DNA of 32,825 nt from Streptomyces hirsutus. GTDB lineage: Bacteria > Actinomycetota > Actinomycetes > Streptomycetales > Streptomycetaceae. The number at the start of each line of letters is the position of its first letter. Within the stretch, counting starts at the first letter, position 1. A program made the position numbers and the translations under genes. The stretch covers positions 1-32,825 of the forward strand of contig NZ_LIQT01000167.1 of NCBI RefSeq assembly GCF_001418415.1, read 5' to 3'. Of the stretch, positions 14,979 through 25,526 are shown piece by piece. The notes beneath the pieces are model-generated. The model worked only from the letters and a program-made list of their open reading frames with translations, ran no database searches and was not told the origin of the DNA.

Positions 14979-16640
14979 TCAGCCCCGTTCGCGGGCCAGG
15001 ATGTCCGTGACGGCCTTCCGCAACACCGTCGCGGGGTCCGCCACGGCCCCTTCGGAGCGCCACGCCACGAATCCGTCGGGGCGGACCAGGACCGCGCCGT
15101 CCCCGGTCACGCCGTGGGCCTGTGCCCAGTCCACGCCGTCGTCCGGCGTCAGGTCCGCGGCGGGGCCGGTGCCGATCCGGTAGGCGTCGAGGGGCACCCG
15201 CAGGTGCTGTGCCGCCTGCGCCGCGGCGGCGTGCCAGGCGGCGTCGCCGGACTCGCCGGTCAGCAGCACCAGGGACCGCTCGTACAGGTCGAGGGTGGAG
15301 ATGCGGACTCCGTCGCGGTCCAGCCACAGGTGGGGGGCCCGGGTGCCCGGCTCCCCCGTCAGCCGCAGGTCCTCCGGGACGATCGGCGCCGCCGGGTCGC
15401 CGCCGACGACCGCGCCCTGCGGATAGCGGTAGCCCAGCGCCACGTTGAGGATTCCGCCCTTCGGGCCCTTGGTGCCGGCGCCTGCCGCGGGCGTGTAGCC
15501 GGGGTGGCTGTGCTCGACCGAGCGGTTCGAGGCGCGGGCACTGGTCGCCTCGGCGACCGGCCGGCGCTCGGCGTCGTAGGACTCCAGCAGTCCGGGGCCC
15601 GCCCAGCCGCCGTGGACGGCTGCCAGCTTCCAGGCGAGGTTGTGCGCGTCCTGGATGCCGGTGTTGGAGCCGAAGGCCCCGGTGGGCGACATCTCGTGGG
15701 CCGAGTCGCCGGCGAGGAACACCCGGCGGTCGGTGTACCTGTCGGCGACCCGCTCGGCGGCGTGCCAGGCGGCCCGGCCGGTGATCTTGACGTCGAGGTC
15801 CGGCACGCCGACCGCCCGCCGGATGTGGTCGATGCACCGCTCGTCGGTGAACTCCTCGATCGTCTCGCCGTGTTCGGGGTGCCAGGGGGCGTGGAACACC
15901 CAGTTCTCGGTGTTGTCGACGGGCAGCAGCGCCCCGTCGGCCTCCGGGTTCGTCAGGTAGCAGACGATGAACCGCCGGTCGCCGACGACGCCCGCGAGAT
16001 CGCGTGAGAAGAAGGTGACGCTCACGTTGTGGAACAGGTCCCCCGGACCGTTCTGACCGATGCCGAGCCGCTCCCGCACGGGGCTGCGCGGACCGTCCGC
16101 GGCGACCAGGTAGTCCGCGCGGATGGTGGTGTGCTCGCCGGTCTCCCGGCTCTTGACCCGCGCCGTCACCCCGTCGTCGTCCTGGTCGAACGACATCAGC
16201 TCGGTCGCGAAGCGCAGATCGCCGCCGAGTTCGCGGGCATGGGCCAGCAGCACCGGCTCGAGGTCGTTCTGGCTGCACTGGCACCACCCGCCGGGGCTGA
16301 ACCGGGCCAGGCCGCCCCCGGGGTCGATCTCCTTGAACAGCCACTCGCCGTCGCCGTCCGCCAGACTCGGCGTCTGCATGATGCCGTGGTTGTCCGCCAG
16401 GACCGACGCGACCTCCTTGATCTGCTGTTCCACTCCGGCCACCCGGAACAGCTCCATGGTGCGCACGTTGTTGCCGCGCCCGCGCGGGTGGATCGACGTG
16501 CCCGGGTGACGTTCGACGAGCGTGTGCGGCACGCCCAGACGCCCCAGGAACACGGACATCGACAGGCCCACGAGGGAGCCGCCCACGATGAGGACGGGCG
16601 TGCGGTGGCCGGTCTCGCCGGCCTCTTGCGATCGGTTCAT
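14979..16640 (-). CDS. Spore-pigment FAD-dependent aromatic polyketide hydroxylase (WhiE ORFVIII-like)
   Basis: A 553-residue flavoprotein monooxygenase of the aromatic-hydroxylase type. The FAD-binding start is VLIVGGSLVGLSMSVFL (16-32), with E43 at the end of the second strand, the DG motif ADGPRSPVRE (181-190) and the GD motif FLAGDSAHEMSPTGAFGSN (308-326). A C-terminal thioredoxin-like domain follows from about 430. It would hydroxylate the pigment polyketide using NAD(P)H and O2. It is divergent from the PKS genes, exactly as ORFVIII is in the S. coelicolor whiE locus. ATG 16640 has GGAGG 7 nt upstream; the frame is open to 16928, but that part overlaps the opposite gene. The 244-bp divergent gap holds no clear HrdB promoter, fitting control by developmental sigma factors. 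Confidence 0.92.
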   Translation of the reverse strand: MNRSQEAGETGHRTPVLIVGGSLVGLSMSVFLGRLGVPHTLVERHPGTSIHPRGRGNNVRTMELFRVAGVEQQIKEVASVLADNHGIMQTPSLADGDGEWLFKEIDPGGGLARFSPGGWCQCSQNDLEPVLLAHARELGGDLRFATELMSFDQDDDGVTARVKSRETGEHTTIRADYLVAADGPRSPVRERLGIGQNGPGDLFHNVSVTFFSRDLAGVVGDRRFIVCYLTNPEADGALLPVDNTENWVFHAPWHPEHGETIEEFTDERCIDHIRRAVGVPDLDVKITGRAAWHAAERVADRYTDRRVFLAGDSAHEMSPTGAFGSNTGIQDAHNLAWKLAAVHGGWAGPGLLESYDAERRPVAEATSARASNRSVEHSHPGYTPAAGAGTKGPKGGILNVALGYRYPQGAVVGGDPAAPIVPEDLRLTGEPGTRAPHLWLDRDGVRISTLDLYERSLVLLTGESGDAAWHAAAAQAAQHLRVPLDAYRIGTGPAADLTPDDGVDWAQAHGVTGDGAVLVRPDGFVAWRSEGAVADPATVLRKAVTDILARERG

Positions 16641-16884
16641 TGAACTGCCTCCATCGTCGCCCTGGACGGGCGGGGAAAGGACGCCGCATTCATGCCCGGT
16701 ACGGGCCGCTTCGCGTCCCGGTGGCACCCGGTTGACGCGGGGTTCACCCACCTGCCCCGTGTGTCTCGCGCACCTCGCGGGGCGCGTCGACGATCGGTTC
16801 AGGGTCGGCCCGGCCGTTTCGGCGACGGGCTGCTCCCGACCTCCACCGAAGAGCCTTTCGTGAAAAAGAGAAGAGGTGCGCCGG

Positions 16885-18024
16885 ATGACCACGACGGAAC
16901 GCACGACGGGACCCACGGCGGGACGCATAGCGCATTCGGCGTTCGACGGCTCCAGACTGCGGGTGATTCTGCTGCTCGACCTGTACGACGGAGCGCAGGA
17001 GCAGTTCCTCGAGGCTTACGAGCACATGAGCAGCAAGGTCGCGTCCATTCCCGGGCACATCCAGGACCAGCTCTGCCAGTCGATCGAGAACCCCTCGCAG
17101 TGGCTCATCACCAGCGAGTGGGAGAGCGCGCTTCCCTTCCTCGCCTGGGTGAACAGCGAGGAGCACATCGAGATCGTCCGCCCGATGCACAGCTGCGTCC
17201 GCGACACCCGCTCCATGCGCTACAGCGTCCTGCGCGAGACGGAGCCGCGCCCCGGGGCGAAGAAGCGGTCCGGTCTGCAGGCGCAGGTCCGCGTGGGCGA
17301 CGGAGTGGCCCGCCACGCGCTCACTTTCACCGTCAAGCCGGGCAGCGAGTCCAAGGTCTCGGAGCACCTGGCCGGGTACACGTCTCCCAAGGCCCAGCTG
17401 GAGGCGGACACGAGGCTGCGCCGCACCTCCGTGTTCATGCACGGCAACCGCGTGGTGCGGTGCATGGAGGTCGAGGGCGACCTGGCCGCGGCCCTGCGCC
17501 ACGTGGCCGACCAGCCCGAGATCCGGGCCATCGAAACGGCCATAGACCCCCACCTGGAGCAGGAGCGGGATCTGTCCGACCCCGGCTCGGCGCGGGTGTT
17601 CTTCACCCGGGCCGCACTCCCCTCCGTGCACCACGTCCGCGCGGACGGCCCCGAGCCCGCCGGTCTGCGGCGGCACGCGCTGTACTACCCGGCCGTCGAG
17701 GGACAGGGCATGGAGCTGGCCCGGTTCCTCTCCCATCAGGACGAGGCCGCGGTCGGCGACCCGGACAGCCACATCTTCACGAGCACCGTCTTCCAGCGCG
17801 ACGACATCGTGGTCCGCATGGTCGACGTCACCGGCGCCTTCGACACCGACCCCGAATGGGCCCTGGGCGTCAAGGGCGCGGGGAAGGCGGCGGAACTGGA
17901 GCGGCTCCTGGACGGCGCGGCGGTCGGCGTCGACGTCCCGCTGAACTCGGAGCGCAACCTGAACCGGCTGCTGTCGCACGCCGACATGCTGCTCGTCACC
18001 GACCGCAGCACGGCGGATTCCTGA
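16885..18024 (+). CDS. SchA/CurD-like spore-pigment protein (WhiE ORFI-like)
   Basis: A 379-residue protein matching the first gene of whiE, sch and cur clusters. Residues about 24-115 look like a ferredoxin-fold monooxygenase-type domain (RVILLLDLYDGAQEQFLEAY, SQWLITSEWESALPFLAWV). The middle and C-terminal parts (LTFTVKPGSESKVSEHLAGY, HALYYPAVEGQGMELARFLS) correspond to the SchA/CurD domain, which appears twice. The biochemical role is not settled; it is needed for normal pigment in related clusters. ATG 16885 has AGAAGAGG 8 nt upstream; GTG 16876 is an alternative. It begins the plus-strand operon and is followed after 69 bp by the cupin gene. Confidence 0.88.
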   Translation: MTTTERTTGPTAGRIAHSAFDGSRLRVILLLDLYDGAQEQFLEAYEHMSSKVASIPGHIQDQLCQSIENPSQWLITSEWESALPFLAWVNSEEHIEIVRPMHSCVRDTRSMRYSVLRETEPRPGAKKRSGLQAQVRVGDGVARHALTFTVKPGSESKVSEHLAGYTSPKAQLEADTRLRRTSVFMHGNRVVRCMEVEGDLAAALRHVADQPEIRAIETAIDPHLEQERDLSDPGSARVFFTRAALPSVHHVRADGPEPAGLRRHALYYPAVEGQGMELARFLSHQDEAAVGDPDSHIFTSTVFQRDDIVVRMVDVTGAFDTDPEWALGVKGAGKAAELERLLDGAAVGVDVPLNSERNLNRLLSHADMLLVTDRSTADS

Positions 18025-18093
18025 CGGCAAACCGTGATGACGTCCGCGGCCGCCCCGCCCGGACGTCCCACGCCCCACCCGGAGGTACCAACC

Positions 18094-18576
18094 ATGTCCC
18101 AACAGCATCCACGCATCGTGGACCTGAGCGAGACGGAACCCAACAGAAGGCGCGGAGGCGATCTCAGGACCCTCCTCACCCCGGCCACGGTGGGTTCCAC
18201 CAGCGGCTTCATGGGTCTGGCCGTCATCCAGCCCGGTGAGCGCATCGGCGAGCACTACCACCCGTACTCCGAGGAGTTCGTGTACGTCGTCAGCGGCGCG
18301 CTCGAAGTCGACCTGGACGGGGAGCCGTTCGCGCTGCGGGCCGAGCAGGGTCTGATGATCCCGATCGACATGCGGCACCGCTTCCGCAACGTCTCCGACG
18401 CCGAGGCCCGCATGGTCTTCCACCTGGGCCCGCTCGCCCCGCATCCGAGCCTCGGGCACGTCGACACCGAGGAGAACGCCGGCTCCGAGGCCGGCCCTCA
18501 GCTGACCGTGGGCGGTCCGGTCGCATCCGGGACCGGGCAAGGCCGGCCGGCCGGACCCAGTGAGGCCATAAAGTGA
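18094..18576 (+). CDS. Cupin-domain spore-pigment protein (WhiE ORFII-like)
   Basis: A 160-residue single cupin. The first metal motif is [20 protein letters not shown] followed by SG (two His and a Glu) and the second contains [12 protein letters not shown]. Small cupins of this kind occur in aromatic polyketide clusters and may act as cyclases or tailoring enzymes; for WhiE ORFII the role is unproven. ATG 18094 follows GGAGG by 8 nt; the frame is open to 18034 but without a ribosome site. The stop overlaps the GTG of KS-alpha (GTGA), so the two are translationally coupled. Confidence 0.9.
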   Translation: MSQQHPRIVDLSETEPNRRRGGDLRTLLTPATVGSTSGFMGLAVIQPGERIGEHYHPYSEEFVYVVSGALEVDLDGEPFALRAEQGLMIPIDMRHRFRNVSDAEARMVFHLGPLAPHPSLGHVDTEENAGSEAGPQLTVGGPVASGTGQGRPAGPSEAIK

Positions 18577-19837
18577 CCCGCCGGGTGGCCGTCACCGGTA
18601 TCGGGGTGGTCGCTCCGGGCGGCACCGGGGCGACGGCGTTCTGGGACCTTCTGTCCGCCGGCCGCACCGCGACCCGCGGCATCACCCTGTTCGACCCGAG
18701 CGGGCTGCGCTCGCGGATAGCGGCCGAGTGCGACTTCGACCCGTTCGACCACGGTCTCGACCCGGACCTGTGCCAGCACGCCGACCGGTACATCCAGTTC
18801 GCCGTGGTCGCCGCCGGCGAGGCGGTCCGCGACTCCGGGCTCGACCCGGGGGGCGACGACGGCTGGCGCACCGCGGTGTCGCTGGGCAGCGCGGTCGGCG
18901 GCACCACCCGGCTGGAGCACGACTACGTCCAGGTCAGCGAGCACGGCTCGCGCTGGGACGTGGACCACCGGGCCGCCGACTCGAAGCTGCACCTGGCGTT
19001 CCAGCCGAGCACGCTCGCCGCGGTCGTCGCCGAGCGGTTCGGCGCGCGGGGCCCGGTGCAGACCGTCTCCACCGGCTGCACCTCGGGACTCGACGCGGTC
19101 GGGTACGGCTTCCACACCATCGCCGAGGGCCGGGCCGACGTCTGCATCGCCGGGGCGTCCGACTCGCCGATCTCGCCGATCACGATGGCGTGCTTCGACG
19201 CCATCAAGGCGACGTCGCCGAACAACGACGACCCGGAGCACGCCTCCCGTCCCTTCGACGCGCACCGCGACGGCTTCGTGATGGGCGAGGGCGCGGCGGT
19301 GCTGGTCCTCGAGGAGTACGAGCACGCACGGGCCCGCGGGGCACAGATCCACTGCGAGATCGGCGGGTACGCCACCTTCGGCAACGCCTACCACATGACC
19401 GGTCTGACCACCGAGGGCCTGGAGATGGCGCGGGCCATCGACAGCACCCTCGACCAGGCCCGTCTCGACCCCACACTGATCGACTACGTCAACGCGCACG
19501 GTTCCGGCACCCGGCAGAACGACCGGCACGAGACGGCCGCGGTCAAGCGGTCCCTCGGCGCCCACGCCTACGACACGCCCATGAGCTCCATCAAGTCGAT
19601 GGTGGGGCACTCGTTGGGCGCGATCGGCGCGATCGAGGTGGTGGCCTGCGTGCTCGCCCTGAAGCACCAGGCCGTACCGCCGACGGCGAACTACGAGACC
19701 CCCGACCCCGAGTGCGACCTGGACTACGTGCCGCGCACCGCCCGCCCCCGGAAGCTGAGGAACGTACTCTCCGTCGGCAGCGGGTTCGGCGGCTTCCAGT
19801 CCGCGGTGCTGCTGACCGGGCCGGGCGGGAGGAACCG

Positions 19838-19841
<4 letters not shown>
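18573..19841 (+). CDS. Type II PKS ketosynthase alpha (WhiE ORFIII-like)
   Basis: A 422-residue KS-alpha, which joins malonyl units to the chain on the ACP. Catalytic Cys is C169 in [13 protein letters not shown], with His residues H309 in [12 protein letters not shown] and H346 in [12 protein letters not shown]. These are complete, so the enzyme should be active. The start is GTG 18573, overlapping the cupin stop; its own stop overlaps the KS-beta ATG (ATGA). With KS-beta it forms the heterodimer that sets chain length, 24 carbons in the known spore-pigment systems. Confidence 0.96.
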
Positions 19842-21864
<2,023 letters not shown>

Positions 21865-21892
21865 CCGCCGACCGATCCGGAAAGGACCGTCG

Positions 21893-22228
21893 ATGCACCA
21901 CGCACTCATCGTGGCCCGTATGGCGCCCGGTTCGGCGTCGCAGATCTCCGATGTGTTCGCCGCCTCCGACCGGGGTGAACTCCCTCACCTGATCGGGGTG
22001 AACAGGCGCCGGCTCTTCCAGTTCGGCGACGACCTGTACCTGCACCTCATCGAGTCCGAGCGGGATCCGGCGCCCGCGATCGCGAAGGTGGCCGGGCACC
22101 CCGAGTTCCGCAGCATCAGCGAACAGCTGGAGGCGTACGTCAGCCCGTACGACCCCCGGACCTGGCGCGGCCCCAAGGACGCCATGGCGCAGTGCTTCTA
22201 CCACTGGGAGCGCGGCGCCGGCTCCTGA
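21893..22228 (+). CDS. TcmI-family polyketide cyclase (WhiE ORFVII-like)
   Basis: A 111-residue ferredoxin-fold cyclase. The start MHHALIVARMAP, the segments SDRGELPHLIGVNRRRLFQF and DLYLHLIESE, and the end WRGPKDAMAQCFYHWE are family hallmarks. It would close later rings of the pigment scaffold. GGAAAGGA lies 6 nt before ATG 21893. It is the last intact gene of the PKS operon; a hairpin terminator begins 18 bp after the stop. Confidence 0.93.
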   Translation: MHHALIVARMAPGSASQISDVFAASDRGELPHLIGVNRRRLFQFGDDLYLHLIESERDPAPAIAKVAGHPEFRSISEQLEAYVSPYDPRTWRGPKDAMAQCFYHWERGAGS

Positions 22229-22245
22229 GCGGACAGCCCGGAAGA

Positions 22246-22296
22246 ACCCCGAGGCCGCCGGTCCCGTGTACGTCACGGAGCCGGCGGCCTCGGGGT
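22246..22296. terminator. Terminator of the spore-pigment operon
   Basis: A perfect 16-bp stem (22246-22261 with 22281-22296) encloses a 19-nt loop that itself contains a 5-bp stem (CCGTG/CACGG). It lies between the PKS operon and the converging methyltransferase remnant and may act both ways. Confidence 0.8.
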
Positions 22297-22344
22297 CGGC
22301 CCGCGTACGGAAGGTGCCGGCCGGACGGTACGGGCCGGTGCTGA

Positions 22345-22686
22345 TCAGCCGGGGACGGTGCACTCGAAAACACGCAGGCAGGCGTTGACCGGCTGGACCT
22401 CGCCGATGACCAGGCCCGCGTCGGTCCGCCGGTCGGTCATGCTCTTCCGGGTGTGCTTGGCGCCGCCGTCGAGGAGCAGCAGGTCCATGGCCGTGGTGAA
22501 CCGCGTCGACGGGGTGCGGCCGGCTCTTCACCGCCTCCGCGAGGTCGTCCACGGCCATGGGGGTGTCGTCGAGTGCGTCCGCCACGCCCAGGCGTACGGC
22601 GGCGCGCACGGCGGCGGCGCAGGCCGCCCCGAAACGAGCTCCCGCAGCCGCATGGGCGGTGGGGGAGCCGGATCGACGGCCGTCAT
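22345..22686 (-). pseudogene. Remnant of an O-methyltransferase gene
   Basis: Two ends of one methyltransferase remain. From ATG 22686 the frame reads MRLRELVSG, then is lost at a run of G (22627-22630 on plus) and continues one base off as ACAAAVRAAVRLGVADALDD, then TPMAVDDLAEAVKS, the dimerisation domain of acetylserotonin-type O-methyltransferases. Around 22501-22512 it jumps, in a third phase, to TTAMDLLLLDGGAKHTRKS and a C-terminal end at TGA 22345. The roughly 200-residue SAM-binding core between them is gone. Intact genes of this type accompany related pigment clusters, so the product here may lack a methyl group. Confidence 0.75.
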
Positions 22687-22766
22687 CCGTCGCCTCGCTT
22701 CTTCTGTCGTGCTGTTGAGGGGGGAGGTGAGGTGCTGAGGGGTGGGGCGGTGGCACGGCGGGGCGT

Positions 22767-23846
22767 TCAGCACAGACCGGCGGGCTCGGAGAGCGTGCAG
22801 GTGTTGCCGCTGAACGTGTTGGTCGTGGCGGTGTCCCGGTCGGCCAGGTCGGCCGGGCTGTTGCCGGTGACCAGGTTGTCGCGGACGGTGCTGCGCTCGT
22901 TCGCGGCGCCCATGAGGCTCTTGAACAGCACGATGCCGCCGGACAGCGGGGAGGTGCCCTTGTTGTTCTCGATCCGGTTCCCCGCCACGAGGGTGTCCTC
23001 GGCTCCGGTGAGGACGACGCCCGTGCCCTGCAGGAAGGGCAGCCCCGGGGTGGCGGCGCAGTGCTTGTTGTTGGCGCGGAGGTGATTGCGGGTCACCCGC
23101 AGGGCGCCCGCGACGGGCTTGGACTCGTCGCCCACCACGAACACGGCGGCGCAGTTGCCGGTGGCCTCGTTGCGGTCGACGGTCAGGTTCCGCAGCCGCC
23201 GCACGATGACGCCGACGCGGTTGCCGAGCATGCGGTTGTGGCGGATCACCGTCTTGCGGGCGTCCCGGGCGCCTTCCTCCGTGTCGGTGGTGTCGGCCAG
23301 GAACAGTCCGGCGTCGCCGTTCTCCTCGACCACGTTGTGGCTGAGCACGCTGCGCACCGAGCGCTCCTCGGCGATGCCCCACTTGCCGTTCCTCTCGGCG
23401 GTCACGCCCTGCACCCGCAGCCGGTCGGTGCCGGTGGCCCACAGCCCGCTCCCGGTGAAGCCCCGCAGTGTCAACGAGCGTACGGTGACGCCCCGCAGGG
23501 GCACCTTGTCCGTACCGGTCACGCAGATGCCGTGCCCCGCCTCGGCGCAGGCGCCCCGGTCCGCGTCCGTGCCGGGCACCAGGACGGTGTCGGGCACCAG
23601 GACGGTGCGGTGGGCACCGGAGCCGCGCAGGGTGACGTCCGACGTGGTGAGGTCGACGCTCTCCTTGTAGGTGCCGGGTGAGAGGACGACGGTGTCCCCC
23701 GGCTTCGCGGCGTCCACGGCCTTCTGGATCGATGCGCCGGGCTGCACCCGGTGCACGGTGGGCCGGGCGGCCGACGGCGTCGCGGCCATGCCCGAAGCCA
23801 GGACGACCACGGTGCAGGTGAGATACGTGAGGTGGCGTTGGGTCAT
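22767..23846 (-). CDS. Secreted right-handed parallel beta-helix protein
   Basis: A 359-residue exported protein. Residues 1-27 form a signal peptide (hydrophobic TYLTCTVVVLASGMAA, cleavage near PSAARP). The rest is a beta-helix: QPGASIQKAVDAAKPGDTVV and LSPGTYKE begin the NosD/pectate-lyase-like fold and many rungs follow (for example HNVVEENGDAGLFLADT, HNRMLGNRVGVIVR). Four-residue patterns such as NRIENNKGTS mark the turns. A final Cys pair (NTC, GLC) may form a disulfide cap. Carbohydrate binding or cleavage is possible, but no catalytic set can be assigned. The start has no Shine-Dalgarno; a -10-like TAGTTT lies 6 nt upstream. It is 141 bp downstream of the vWA gene and may have its own promoter. 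Confidence 0.85.
   Translation of the reverse strand: MTQRHLTYLTCTVVVLASGMAATPSAARPTVHRVQPGASIQKAVDAAKPGDTVVLSPGTYKESVDLTTSDVTLRGSGAHRTVLVPDTVLVPGTDADRGACAEAGHGICVTGTDKVPLRGVTVRSLTLRGFTGSGLWATGTDRLRVQGVTAERNGKWGIAEERSVRSVLSHNVVEENGDAGLFLADTTDTEEGARDARKTVIRHNRMLGNRVGVIVRRLRNLTVDRNEATGNCAAVFVVGDESKPVAGALRVTRNHLRANNKHCAATPGLPFLQGTGVVLTGAEDTLVAGNRIENNKGTSPLSGGIVLFKSLMGAANERSTVRDNLVTGNSPADLADRDTATTNTFSGNTCTLSEPAGLC
23573..23607. repeat. In-frame 18-bp tandem repeat in the beta-helix gene
   Basis: Two near-identical 18-bp units (17 of 18 bases) encode TVLVPD and TVLVPG on the minus strand. The frame is kept. It may lengthen a loop between rungs. Confidence 0.7.
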
Positions 23847-23852
23847 ATGCCG

Positions 23853-23858
23853 AAACTA
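23853..23858 (-). promoter_or_regulatory. Candidate -10 for a leaderless beta-helix mRNA
   Basis: On the minus strand TAGTTT lies 6 nt before the ATG at 23846, within an AT-rich patch unlike the flanks. No clear -35 is seen. If real, the gene is transcribed separately from the vWA operon upstream. Confidence 0.4.
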
Positions 23859-23987
23859 AGAGGGAATATGACGACCCGCCACCATTGGTCCTCCAGGTGG
23901 GCAGCGGCAACGCGCCGCCCGGCGACGGGCCTCGCGGGAACCTCCGGGGAACGTCGCGGGCGGCCGCCGCCGGGCGGTGGGCACCGG

Positions 23988-25526
23988 TCATCTCCGCTGC
24001 GCGGGCAGCGTCGCGTAGTGGAACTCGATACCGCACAGCAGCACGGTCTGCCCGGGCGAGCAGACGATCTCCCGTTCCGGCCGGTCGGCGGTGCGGCAGC
24101 GCAGCCGGATGGGCGGCTGCTCGCGGAGCGGGCCGGGAACGCTGCGGATCCTGACCGATCCGTCGCCGTCGAGGAGCGGGGAGAGGTCCACGGTGACCTC
24201 GCCGCGTCCTTGCAGAGGGATCCGCACGGGTTCCCTGGTGTCGACTCCCTCGGCGGACAGCGTGCCCCGGACCGGGCGGTACCGGCGCAGCAGCACGACG
24301 CCCGCCAGGACGAGGACGAGCAGGAGGACACCCAGTGCGGCGGCCCAGCGCACCGGGTCGACGGTGACCTGCGCCGTCCCCCGCACCGCCAGGGACTCTC
24401 CGGCCGGGGCGGTGGCCAGCCGGGCCCGCCGGTCGACGAACCGCTCCGAGGCCCGCGCCACCGGGGTGCTCACCCGGCCGTCGACGGACAGCTGCCAGGT
24501 CTCGGTGCGGGGCCCGCTCGCCCACCCCTCGCGCTGCGCGGTGGTGGAGCTGAGCGTGACGTCGATGTCCCGGCTCTCCCCCGGCCGGAGGTCGACCGAG
24601 CGGGGCAGTCCGCCGGTCGGTTCGACGCCCTCGGGGAGCCCTTCGATCCGCAGGTCGGTGACGCGCACGGGCAGCGCGTCGGTGGTGGCCGTCAGCCGCA
24701 GGCGAAGGGCCGATCCGGCCGGCACCGGCCCGTTGCCGGGCCTGTCCGGCCAGGAGACGGCCACGCCCTTGCCCTTGTCCCCGGTCACGGCCCGGGCGGC
24801 CTGGAGCAGACGGGTGTCGTCCTGAGCCGCCGTCATCGCCTCCCGGGTGCGGGATCCCGACGCGTCGAGCATGCGGTAGCTCGGGAACACCTTGGCCAGG
24901 ACCTGCTCGACCTCGGCGCCGGGGGCCAGGGCGATGCCGTAGCCGGTCAGGGTGCGGTCGGCGGGCAGGCCCGAGGCCTGTTTGCGCAGGGCGGGCCAGC
25001 CGCTCGCGGTGAAGTCCCGGTACTTGACGTCGTCGGGCGCGTGCATCTGCGCGTCGGACAGCAGCAGTACGCCGCCGACATCGGTACCGGCCCGTTGCAG
25101 TCCGTCCAGCGCCTGTTCGAAGGCGCGCCCGAAGTTGGACGCGGAACCCTCGGGGGTGGCGGGCAGCGCCTCGTCGAGTTCCGCGAGCGCCTCGTCGCGG
25201 GAGACCATGTCGCAGGCGCGCGCGCTCCCGCTGAAGGGGATCAGGCAGACCAGGTCCTCGGGGTGCAGGGACTCGAGGAACGCGGGAAGTACCGAACGGA
25301 CCTTGTCGTACGAGCCGTTGTTCGCCATGGACTGCGAGGTGTCGACGACGATCGCGTAGCCGGCGCCGCGGGTGCCCACCACCGAGTCCAGGAACCGCTC
25401 CAGGTCGCCGGAGTCCGCGGCACGGGCGGGGGTGAGGGGGCTCAGCGCGGGCCCCAGGGTGAGGAAGGCGGTGGCCAGTGCCGCGGCGAGTGCGCGCCTG
25501 GCCGTCCGGGAACGGTCGTTGCTCAT
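23988..25526 (-). CDS. Membrane-tethered vWA-domain protein
   Basis: A 512-residue protein. Residues 1-37 are a Sec signal peptide (Arg-rich start, hydrophobic AAALATAFLTLGPALSPL, cleavage after ARA). The vWA domain (about 55-245) has an intact MIDAS start DTSQSM (62-67) and LLLSDAQMHAPDD. A beta-rich region follows (250-390), then one membrane helix (about 393-413, WAAALGVLLLVLVLAGVVLL), Arg residues and a cytoplasmic beta-rich tail of about 100 residues. The vWA would thus face outside and the tail inside. ATG 25526 overlaps the stop of the GAP1-like gene (ATGA), and GGGAG lies 9 nt upstream, so it is the last gene of the GTPase operon. Metal-dependent binding of an unknown ligand is likely. 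Confidence 0.88.
   Translation of the reverse strand: MSNDRSRTARRALAAALATAFLTLGPALSPLTPARAADSGDLERFLDSVVGTRGAGYAIVVDTSQSMANNGSYDKVRSVLPAFLESLHPEDLVCLIPFSGSARACDMVSRDEALAELDEALPATPEGSASNFGRAFEQALDGLQRAGTDVGGVLLLSDAQMHAPDDVKYRDFTASGWPALRKQASGLPADRTLTGYGIALAPGAEVEQVLAKVFPSYRMLDASGSRTREAMTAAQDDTRLLQAARAVTGDKGKGVAVSWPDRPGNGPVPAGSALRLRLTATTDALPVRVTDLRIEGLPEGVEPTGGLPRSVDLRPGESRDIDVTLSSTTAQREGWASGPRTETWQLSVDGRVSTPVARASERFVDRRARLATAPAGESLAVRGTAQVTVDPVRWAAALGVLLLVLVLAGVVLLRRYRPVRGTLSAEGVDTREPVRIPLQGRGEVTVDLSPLLDGDGSVRIRSVPGPLREQPPIRLRCRTADRPEREIVCSPGQTVLLCGIEFHYATLPAQRR

Noticed and set aside
16641..16928. N-terminal extension of the hydroxylase frame
   Set aside because: ATG 16640 follows GGAGG and begins just before the FAD motif; the extension overlaps the opposite gene.
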